A DNA stretch of 41,114 nucleotides from Bdellovibrionales bacterium (GTDB taxonomy: Bacteria; Bdellovibrionota_C; UBA2361; SZUA-149): the NCBI GenBank assembly GCA_020434415.1, contig JAGRAW010000002.1, forward strand, positions 1 through 41,114, read 5' to 3'. The position numbers were made by a program, and so were the translations under genes. The notes below the pieces were generated by a model. It ran no database searches, was not told the origin of the DNA, and saw only the letters and a list, made by a program, of their open reading frames with translations. Shown here in pieces: positions 1-6,346 of the stretch; position 1 is the stretch's first letter, and the number at the start of each line of letters is the position of its first letter.

Positions 1-333
1 CCAGAGCGCCTCGCCCTCTGGTTCGATGCTCGCATCGACGAGGCGATGGAGATCCTCAGATTTCGTCTTGGCGATGAAGCCGAGGACGCCATCGGCATTC
101 TCGACGCTTGGCTCGCCGGACGAATGGAACCCTCGGGACGAAGGACGCTGGTCAAGTCTGTGCTGATACTCCGACAGGAGTTCGGCGCAACTTCCGGCGC
201 ACCGGAAGTTCCGGCAAAGTCCGTTGAACGTCGTCCGGCTGTCTTGCAGGAGATGTTGGACAACGCAAAGAAGGAACGAGCAGCGAAGCGGGCAAGCGCC
301 ACGAACACATTGCAGAAAATGCGACGTGGTTAA
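1..333 (+). CDS. hypothetical protein, 5' end outside window
   Basis: The reading frame is open from base 1 to the TAA at 331-333, so this is probably the C-terminal part of a longer protein. The first in-frame ATG, at 46, would give 95 residues, but the codons before it (reading PERLALWFDARIDEA) look equally coding. The product is charged and alanine/arginine-rich near the C-terminus, with a predicted helix (LQEMLDNAKKERAAKRAS). I recognise no family, signal peptide or membrane segment. It converges on the dehydrogenase gene to its right, with a hairpin between them. Confidence 0.45.
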   Translation, partial: PERLALWFDARIDEAMEILRFRLGDEAEDAIGILDAWLAGRMEPSGRRTLVKSVLILRQEFGATSGAPEVPAKSVERRPAVLQEMLDNAKKERAAKRASATNTLQKMRRG

Positions 334-347
334 CAGAGCTTGGAAAG

Positions 348-373
348 CGAGGCAGAAGTTCTACTCTGCCTCG
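348..373. terminator. hairpin between convergent genes
   Basis: A perfect 9-bp inverted repeat (CGAGGCAGA / TCTGCCTCG) with an 8-nt loop lies between the stop of the partial left gene and the TAA of the leftward dehydrogenase gene. The flanks are only weakly T-rich (TTAAGG on the plus side, CTTTCC on the minus side). It probably acts as a bidirectional terminator. Confidence 0.55.
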
Positions 374-1480
374 TTAAGGATTTGAGTCTCTACTCCCCAA
401 GTTCTCAGCAGCCTCGGCCGGTACCAACCGGTAAACTGCGCCTAGGGTCGAGAAGTAAATCTCTCCCGTCGGGCTCACCTCGACGTCGAGGATAGACGGG
501 CCGCCCGGTTCGAGGAGGAACGCCTCCTCGAGAACGGCTGGTCTTGCGCCGGAGCTGAGGCGTAACTGCCGTATGCTTCCGGTGACGAAGTCGGCGACAA
601 GCAGAGTTCCGCGGAGGGCGCTGTGAAGGGTGTGTTCGTAAAAGCGAACTGCCGTAATACCGGTAGAGGGCGTGAGGGTGTAGATAGGAGGAACTTCCAA
701 TTCTCCGACTACGCCGCACGCGTAGTCTTGCTCCCAGCCGTAGTCGCCGCCGCTGACTAGAATGTTGACCTCGTCGTCACAGTCCGGGCCGTTGTCTGAG
801 ACGAAGATACGACCATCTGAAGAACGCTCGGTAATTCCGAACACGTTTCTGAAGCCGAGCGAAAAAATAGGACTGCCGGCGATTGGATTCGACTCAGGGA
901 CAGTGCCGTCCGGGTGCATCCGAAGTACCTTTCCGGCAAATGAACTAACGTCTTTCGCAAGCGCCGGCATTCCGGCATCTCCTGTCGTGATGTAGAGAAG
1001 GCCGTCACTACTTGCGAGTAGTTTGCCGCCGCTGTGTCCTCCAACCGGTAGTGCGTCCAGCACCAAGCCGTCGACGGTAGCGACCGAGTCTGTGACAATC
1101 AGCCGGGCCACCTGTATGGCGCTATCATCCTCGGTGACAAAGCTTACGTAAAGATTGCTGTTAGTTGCGAAATTCGGATCTATGGCTAAGCCGAGCAGAC
1201 CGAATCCTTCGGTCTGTGAACTTGGGAGTATGGCGAGAGGATCAGGCGAAAGTGTCGCGCCGTCACTGACCCGAACTTGTCCGGTATCGAGCTCGGCGAT
1301 CAGCAAGCGACCATCCGGAGTAAAGGCAATATCTACGGGGACTCCGGGAACCTCGAACACCAGCTCAGGGGTAAGTTGCGGGGCGGGACTGGAGCTGCTC
1401 CCGCCACCGCCGCAAGCAATCGCGTGCATCAACAGAAGCAAGTGGAGTAGTGATGCGAATAGCGAGTATCTTCGGTTCAT
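374..1480 (-). CDS. PQQ-dependent sugar dehydrogenase-like lipoprotein (GSDH family)
   Basis: A 368-residue protein resembling the soluble glucose/sorbosone dehydrogenase beta-propeller family, which uses PQQ to oxidise aldose sugars. The N-terminus is a lipoprotein signal ending in a lipobox (HAIAC, Cys23), followed by a short Gly/Ser spacer. Family-like motifs are FTPDGRLLIAE near the start of the propeller, LLGLAIDPNFATN, VGGHSGGKLLASSDGLLYIT with the His expected near PQQ, LGFRNVFGI, and SDNGPDCDDEVN, where family members bind calcium and PQQ. It is therefore probably an outer-membrane-anchored periplasmic enzyme. The true substrate cannot be read from sequence. It stands alone on the minus strand, and its promoter would lie in the 254-bp gap shared with the divergent msrBA gene. 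Confidence 0.85.
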   Translation of the reverse strand: MNRRYSLFASLLHLLLLMHAIACGGGGSSSSPAPQLTPELVFEVPGVPVDIAFTPDGRLLIAELDTGQVRVSDGATLSPDPLAILPSSQTEGFGLLGLAIDPNFATNSNLYVSFVTEDDSAIQVARLIVTDSVATVDGLVLDALPVGGHSGGKLLASSDGLLYITTGDAGMPALAKDVSSFAGKVLRMHPDGTVPESNPIAGSPIFSLGFRNVFGITERSSDGRIFVSDNGPDCDDEVNILVSGGDYGWEQDYACGVVGELEVPPIYTLTPSTGITAVRFYEHTLHSALRGTLLVADFVTGSIRQLRLSSGARPAVLEEAFLLEPGGPSILDVEVSPTGEIYFSTLGAVYRLVPAEAAENLGSRDSNP

Positions 1481-1734
1481 GAGTCGAAAAGAGTGTTTCT
1501 AAGCGCGTTGTCCTAGCTGCAGCAGCCGGTCACGCAGGTCAGCCGATTGGTAAGCGTAGATCGTCAGAGTATAGTCTACCAGTGGGAAGTGCGACGCGTT
1601 GAAAGGACCGCGACGTTCTGTCGTCTAATCCAGGCTCGACAGGGGAGCGGCCATTTGCCCATAGTTTCAGGGCGTTAGATGAAGTCGCGCGTACACTACC
1701 CACGAGCATCACTCGATTTGTAACGGAGGGTTTC

Positions 1735-2769
1735 ATGAGGCGGTTGTTAGTTTTTGTGCTCCTAGTCGCCGCACTGACGGCATCAGCGTATTACACCGTA
1801 GAAGCGGAGGGACCAATGAAATCCAATTCCGAACTGAAAGAACGCCTTACGCCGCTGCAGTATAAAGTTACCCAGGAGGATGGAACGGAGCCGCCGTTTC
1901 GTAATGAGTACTGGGACAACAAGCGAGAAGGCATCTATGTGGATGTCGTTTCCGGCGAGCCACTCTTCAGTTCCCGCGATAAGTATGATTCCGGGACCGG
2001 ATGGCCAAGCTTCACGAAGCCGATCGATGAAGCTGCGGTGACCGAGAAGGCGGACAATACGCTCTTCATGCGGAGAACCGAGGTGCGGTCGGCAAAGTCT
2101 GATTCTCATCTAGGTCACGTGTTTGATGATGGGCCGGCACCTACGGGCCTTCGCTATTGCATGAACTCGGCTGCGCTTCGATTTATTCCGATCGATCGTC
2201 TCGAAGCAGAAGGATACGGGTCGTTTGTGAAGCATTTTCAGGAGGATGCGAAAGCCATGGAAAGTACTGGGCAGCAAGTTGCGACAACCAAAGAAGCGGT
2301 GCTCGCAGGCGGATGCTTTTGGGGTGTCGAAGAATTGCTCCGCCAATTGCCCGGCGTGGTCGAAACCGACGTCGGTTACACAGGAGGTTCCATCGCCGAT
2401 CCCACATACTCCGTCGTGAAGACCGGGGGAAGCGGTCATGCTGAAGCAGTTCGCGTAGTCTACAATCCGCAGCAAGTGACCTATGAGGAGATACTTCGGT
2501 ATTTCTTCCGCTTGCATGATCCGACGACCAAGAATCGCCAAGGCAACGACATCGGGACTCAGTATCGATCGGCAATTTTTTATACGTCAGAAGAAGAGAA
2601 GCAGATCGCTGAAAAGGTCATTGCAGAGGTAGAAGCGTCGGGAAAATGGAAAAACCCCGTGACTACCGAGGTCGTTGCTGCCGGGGCCTGGTATCCGGCA
2701 GAGGACTACCATCAAGACTATCTGCAGAAGAATCCTAACGGATACACCTGCCACTTTCTGAGAGATTGA
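1735..2769 (+). CDS. msrBA: bifunctional peptide methionine sulfoxide reductase MsrB-MsrA, exported
   Basis: A 344-residue fusion in the order MsrB (about 35-165) then MsrA (about 185-344). The MsrB part has [16 protein letters not shown] and [11 protein letters not shown] (catalytic Cys142). The zinc CxxC positions are replaced ([11 protein letters not shown]), so this is a zinc-free MsrB. The MsrA part has GGCFWG (catalytic Cys194), GYTGG, GHAEAV and a DIGTQYRS motif. A hydrophobic N-terminal stretch (residues 3-20) indicates a signal peptide or anchor, so it probably repairs oxidised methionines of envelope proteins. The start is supported by GGAGG upstream of the ATG. Its last 27 bases lie in a 125-bp direct repeat, and 8 bases after its stop begins the remnant of the convergent pheA-tyrA 3' end. 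Confidence 0.95.
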   Translation: MRRLLVFVLLVAALTASAYYTVEAEGPMKSNSELKERLTPLQYKVTQEDGTEPPFRNEYWDNKREGIYVDVVSGEPLFSSRDKYDSGTGWPSFTKPIDEAAVTEKADNTLFMRRTEVRSAKSDSHLGHVFDDGPAPTGLRYCMNSAALRFIPIDRLEAEGYGSFVKHFQEDAKAMESTGQQVATTKEAVLAGGCFWGVEELLRQLPGVVETDVGYTGGSIADPTYSVVKTGGSGHAEAVRVVYNPQQVTYEEILRYFFRLHDPTTKNRQGNDIGTQYRSAIFYTSEEEKQIAEKVIAEVEASGKWKNPVTTEVVAAGAWYPAEDYHQDYLQKNPNGYTCHFLRD

Positions 2770-2867
2770 GTGAGCTCTTAGCGAAAATAGGCTTTGCTGG
2801 CATTCGCGGAGGCGATGAGCTCCGAAAGATCTCCCTGATCAAGCTGGGCTGCCGTGCGGAAGAGGAC
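2743..2867. repeat. 125-bp direct repeat, left copy (msrBA / pheA-tyrA 3' junction)
   Basis: This stretch matches 4007-4131 at a constant offset of 1264 bases with about six mismatches. It contains the last 27 bases of msrBA, an 8-base gap, and on the minus strand the last ~90 bases of the prephenate dehydratase-dehydrogenase gene (here ending in TAA rather than TAG). The pheA-tyrA part is a remnant, since the full gene ends in the other copy. The two copies bracket the two-gene cassette at 2904-3865. Confidence 0.9.
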
Positions 2868-2903
2868 CGTGGCGTTGCCTGCCTCGTAGAGCAGGCAGCC
2901 ACC

Positions 2904-3368
2904 TCATATCCCCCGGATGAGCTCCTCCAGCAGTGCGGTTTCGGTAACGCCTTGCTTCTCGCTGTGGGCGCGGAGCTTTTCATAGGCAGCAGGGCTCAAG
3001 CGGTAACTTCGCATCACCTTCTTCTCCCCGACTGGTTTTGTCCTTCTATCGCGCAACTCCTTCGTCGCCCAGTGACGCATTTTTTTGTAGCTGATGCCTT
3101 TGTAGTCCCGACCGGTCGGAAGATTCTTGCGGATACGTTCGACAATCTCGCCGAGCGCCTCTGGTAAACGCTCCTGGTGCTGGAAGGTACGTGGAAAATG
3201 GATTAGCGCGGCGGGGAACACCTCCATGACTCGCGGTTCCTCGTCGGCCGCGGCAAGCACATCACGCACGTCCAACTTCACGCTTGGCCGCGGTGTAATC
3301 TGAGGTGCAACCAAGAGCCCCTTTGCCACAAAAAAGCCTACTACGCGTTCAAACTTTTGCTTCGTCAT
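2904..3368 (-). CDS. ribbon-helix-helix-like protein, probable partner of the upstream NTase-like gene
   Basis: A 154-residue protein with no family I can name. The last ~37 residues (KKVMRSYRLSPAAYEKLRAH onward) have the beta strand plus two-helix pattern of a ribbon-helix-helix DNA-binding domain. The ~110 residues before it are of unknown fold and include a basic stretch around YKGISYKKMRHWATKELRDRR. Its ATG overlaps the stop of the upstream gene by four bases (ATGA), implying translational coupling. RHH domains are typical of antitoxins and autorepressors, so it may repress the promoter at 3872-3900; that is inference. It sits inside a block bounded by 125-bp direct repeats. Confidence 0.6.
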   Translation of the reverse strand: MTKQKFERVVGFFVAKGLLVAPQITPRPSVKLDVRDVLAAADEEPRVMEVFPAALIHFPRTFQHQERLPEALGEIVERIRKNLPTGRDYKGISYKKMRHWATKELRDRRTKPVGEKKVMRSYRLSPAAYEKLRAHSEKQGVTETALLEELIRGI

Positions 3369-3865
3369 CTCTCGGATGTAAAAAACAAGATGTCTCCGCC
3401 ATGATGGTTTATGAGCTTTCTGAGCTCATCACCGAATATTTGGATTCCCTGGAGAATAAGTCGCCGATTCTTCTCCGGCGCCTTTACTGCCTTACTGAGC
3501 AGACAATAGAGCGGCGAGAGGTATTCACAGCGTAGAACCTCACTCTCCCACAGAACGAGAAAAGTGCTATCCGGCGGAATCCAAACTTCTGAGCTCAGTT
3601 CATCATATTCGAGGCCGCGCTTATTGAGGACGCGCACAAAAGCGCTTCGTACCGGCCACGATGCATCAATAAGTGCGTCGACATCTGCCGTAGCGATAAG
3701 CGGCACCTGGCGTGAGAATTCTTCATCGACGAATAAGCTAAACTGTCCCAGTAGCGTGATGCGCGCGGAACTTTCCTCCGGTCGATCCGCCTCATCCTGC
3801 TCCTCTCGCAGGGCTCTCACCTCCGCCTCGAGCTCTCTGAGCACGTCGAGAAATAATGCTCTCAT
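3365..3865 (-). CDS. nucleotidyltransferase-fold-like protein, possible toxin of a TA-like pair
   Basis: A 166-residue protein, first gene of the cassette. The pattern ITLLGQFSLFVDEEF, then ATADVDALID, then LSPLYCLLSKAVKAPEKNRRLI resembles small nucleotidyltransferase-like proteins of the DUF6036/AbiEii type: a Gly-containing strand, an acidic D-x-D-like pair, and a later helix with conserved Lys and Arg. The usual GG/GS motif is degenerate here (GQ), so activity is uncertain. The N-terminus starts with a charged helix (LRELEAEVRALREEQDE). The predicted transcription start falls on the ATG itself. Toxin-antitoxin function is a suggestion from gene size, coupling and mobile context only. Confidence 0.55.
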   Translation of the reverse strand: MRALFLDVLRELEAEVRALREEQDEADRPEESSARITLLGQFSLFVDEEFSRQVPLIATADVDALIDASWPVRSAFVRVLNKRGLEYDELSSEVWIPPDSTFLVLWESEVLRCEYLSPLYCLLSKAVKAPEKNRRLILQGIQIFGDELRKLINHHGGDILFFTSER

Positions 3866-3871
3866 TATTGC

Positions 3872-3900
3872 ACCTTAGCAAAGGCGATGCTTGGCGTCAA
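3872..3900 (-). promoter_or_regulatory. sigma70-type promoter predicting a leaderless mRNA
   Basis: On the minus strand TTGACG (3900-3895), a 17-base spacer and TAAGGT (3877-3872) form a near-consensus housekeeping promoter. Six bases separate the -10 box from the ATG at 3865, so transcription should start at, or within a base or two of, the start codon. No Shine-Dalgarno sequence fits in that space. Confidence 0.65.
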
Positions 3901-4006
3901 TACGCTACTATAGGGCCGAATATGCACGACTTTCTGTTGCGCCTCGGCACCGCCGCGTCATTTCCCTCTCGAGCTGCAGAGATATCCTTGGTGATGGCGC
4001 AGTAGG

Positions 4007-4131
4007 TACACCTCCCACTTTCTGAGAGATTGAGTGAGTTCCTAGCGAAAATAGGCTTTGCTGGCATTCGCGGAGGCGATGAGCTCCGAAAGATCTCCCT
4101 GATCAAGCTGGGCGACCGTGCGGAAGAGGAC
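4007..4131. repeat. 125-bp direct repeat, right copy (msrBA / pheA-tyrA 3' junction)
   Basis: Second copy of the element at 2743-2867. Here the pheA-tyrA 3' end (4042-4131) is the functional one, and the 27 bases matching the end of msrBA (4007-4033) are the remnant. Upstream of 4007 and downstream of 4131 the two copies lose similarity abruptly. Confidence 0.9.
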
Positions 4132-5727
4132 TTCGAGGAAACGGTGCCGTACGCGAGGGTATTGGTCGTTCAACGACTGCAGATCGACAATCAAGTTTTC
4201 GCTTTGGTTGACTACGCGCTTGAGGACGCCCAAGAGGGCGCGAGAATTCGGGGTGCTAAAGGGCTCGAGCAGCTCCTCCGAAGGAATCGAGGTTCGGATG
4301 GTTTCTGCGAGCGCCAGCATGATGCACTGCAGAAGCGACTGAAAGCAGGCAGACAGCCGATCGTGTTCTTCGATGGTGAAGGCTGTCAGACGCGCTCCGT
4401 GCTTGTACAGTAAATCCTCGAAGGCCTGCGCCTTGGGACCGTGAGAATCGGTACGAGTGATGATGATGTTCTCGTCGCGCAAGGAAGGGATGTCATCCGC
4501 GAATAAGGTGTGCACGCCCAAGATCTCGAACTTGCGGTCGCTTGCGCTGAGTAGCGTCGGCAGCACGCAGGACTTGATGGAGCAATTCTCCACGACGAGA
4601 TGTTCCGCGCGGAGATGGGGAATCAGCTCCTCAGCGACGGCGACAGCACTCGACATCGGAACGCTGAGCAGCACGACATCAGAGCGCTCTGCGAGCTCCG
4701 AAAGCGGCAATCCTCCTTCCTTTTCCGTCACCAGCACTTCGAGGCCGGCGTGTTCGAACAGCGTTCTGAACCACTTGCCCATGGCCCCGTCGCCACCGAC
4801 TATTCCGACCGTGTTGAATGGAAGCTCGTGGAACCGCTGTTGCCGATAGGATCCGCAAATAATCAGCTCTGCTGTTTCTCCCGTAGTGCTCCGACAGTAC
4901 TCGCGAAGAGCGTCCAGGCATGCGGTGATGCGAGGCTCACTTACATGTCCCTCCAGATTGAGGTGGAATACGTAAATGCCGCGAGGATCGGGACGAGAGT
5001 GAATGAACTTCAGGTTCACTCCGTGGCGCACGCTAATCAGCTCCAGCAGTTCGAAGAGTAGACCCTGGCGATCGCGACCCGGATCGATGATGATGTAAGT
5101 GACAAACTCGGAACTCGCACCCGTGATAGGCCGAGGTCGAGCGCTGTCCGCAGGAGCAGGACCTTTACGGATGACCGCGAACCGGGTCCGGTTGCCCGGC
5201 TGATCGGCAATGTCTCGAGCGAGAATTGAAAAACCGAGTTCGGTGAGTGTCTGCTCAGCCGCGATTACCCCTGCATCTTTGATGTCTTTCTGCCGCAGCG
5301 ATTCGGCAGCTTGCGCTGTACTTCGGGTGACGACCTGCTCCGCTTGTGCGAGATGGGCAGCGAGAAAGCGCGAACACTGGCGAAAGCCTTGTTCATGAGA
5401 ATGGACCGACCGTAAGTCCGCAATCGCAGTTCCCGGAGCAGCGCCGAGACAGTGCACGATGTCCAACGTGTAGCACGTCTCGATGTGCAGCTTTCCGTGA
5501 TGTTCAAACAGTAGGTCAAGCGTTTCGGTAATCGGACCCTGCAGTATATTTTCCAAGGGAACGAAGCCGCAGGTGACCCTCTCCTCGAGGACCGCTTGGA
5601 ACACTTCGGTGAACGAGTTGCAGGGGAGGGAGCGTTGCGGGTGGAGGAACTTGGTGAGCGCCAGCTCCGAGTAGGACCCGCGAGGCCCCAAGTAAGCTGC
5701 ATCTATCGTTTCACTCGGCCCCGCCAT
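4042..5727 (-). CDS. fused prephenate dehydratase - ACT - prephenate dehydrogenase
   Basis: A 561-residue protein joining the last prephenate-consuming steps of phenylalanine and tyrosine synthesis. Residues ~10-190 are a prephenate dehydratase (YLGPRGSYSE, FVPLEN, catalytic-type GNRTRF at 178-183). Residues ~205-290 are an ACT domain (FIHSRP in place of the usual ESRP Phe-binding motif). Residues ~305-550 resemble the dehydrogenase half of the enteric T-protein: nucleotide-binding GIVGGDGAMGKWF, His406 in LGVHTLF, an EEHDR motif and a conserved Arg in TPNSRALL. There is no chorismate mutase domain. The gene follows wza by six bases, so it is probably co-transcribed with the EPS export genes. 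Its 3' end lies in the right 125-bp repeat. The dehydrogenase part departs from the usual HPMFGP, so its activity is less certain. Confidence 0.85.
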   Translation of the reverse strand: MAGPSETIDAAYLGPRGSYSELALTKFLHPQRSLPCNSFTEVFQAVLEERVTCGFVPLENILQGPITETLDLLFEHHGKLHIETCYTLDIVHCLGAAPGTAIADLRSVHSHEQGFRQCSRFLAAHLAQAEQVVTRSTAQAAESLRQKDIKDAGVIAAEQTLTELGFSILARDIADQPGNRTRFAVIRKGPAPADSARPRPITGASSEFVTYIIIDPGRDRQGLLFELLELISVRHGVNLKFIHSRPDPRGIYVFHLNLEGHVSEPRITACLDALREYCRSTTGETAELIICGSYRQQRFHELPFNTVGIVGGDGAMGKWFRTLFEHAGLEVLVTEKEGGLPLSELAERSDVVLLSVPMSSAVAVAEELIPHLRAEHLVVENCSIKSCVLPTLLSASDRKFEILGVHTLFADDIPSLRDENIIITRTDSHGPKAQAFEDLLYKHGARLTAFTIEEHDRLSACFQSLLQCIMLALAETIRTSIPSEELLEPFSTPNSRALLGVLKRVVNQSENLIVDLQSLNDQYPRVRHRFLEVLFRTVAQLDQGDLSELIASANASKAYFR

Positions 5728-5733
5728 ACGACC

Positions 5734-6336
5734 CTACTTTACGGCAATGACGTCGCCGTCTTTCAGTTTTGGATTAGGCTCCTTGCCCTCGACTACCAGA
5801 TTATAATCGAGCTCGTAACGAAGTTCTCCCTCTGCCGTGTTCCGGATCAGAATAATCGAACTTTCATCAGCGAAGGGAGCAAAGCCGCCTCCTGTGGCGA
5901 TAGCTTGCAGCAATGTAATCGCGCTTGTGCTGCGATACTCCCCCGGTTTGTTGAACTGCCCCGAAAGATAGTAGCGTGTCGGGGCGGACTGAATGACCGT
6001 GGTCGTCACGGAGACCGCAGGTATGAACTCCTTCAGTCGCTGCGTCACGTCCGTCGTTATCTGTTCCAAAGTCCGTCCGCGCGCGTTCACATCGTTGATC
6101 AGCGGCATCGTGAAGCGTCCGTCTTCGCGCACGAAGACCTCACCGGAGAGACGATTCTCCCCCCACACCTTGATCATCAATACATCACCTTCCTTGGCGA
6201 CGTAGGTCGCCGTGCTGTCCCCCTCCTGGAGGAGTTCTTCCGTTGGTCGAGTGTTACCTTTCGCCAGCATTCCGCAGCCGAGAGCGCCGAACGCAACAAA
6301 AGCGATGACGCAGCGCATGCAATTTTTCAGGTTCAT
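5734..6336 (-). CDS. Wza-type polysaccharide export lipoprotein (first EPS set)
   Basis: A 200-residue outer-membrane polysaccharide export protein. It has a lipoprotein signal (FGALGC, Cys21 counted from the chosen ATG), a poly_export domain (YVAKEGDVLMIKVWGE, then FTMPLINDVNARGRTLEQI), and one SLBB-type segment (YYLSGQFNKPGEYRSTSAI). It is short for Wza and matches the shorter exporters of PEP-CTERM/XrtA-type EPS loci. I chose the second ATG (6336) over 6366. It places the signal peptide at the N-terminus and leaves 10 bases after the stop of the upstream TPR gene, whereas the longer start would overlap that gene. It is translated in series between the TPR gene and pheA-tyrA. Confidence 0.85.
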   Translation of the reverse strand: MNLKNCMRCVIAFVAFGALGCGMLAKGNTRPTEELLQEGDSTATYVAKEGDVLMIKVWGENRLSGEVFVREDGRFTMPLINDVNARGRTLEQITTDVTQRLKEFIPAVSVTTTVIQSAPTRYYLSGQFNKPGEYRSTSAITLLQAIATGGGFAPFADESSIILIRNTAEGELRYELDYNLVVEGKEPNPKLKDGDVIAVK

Positions 6337-6346
6337 TCTAGTACGC

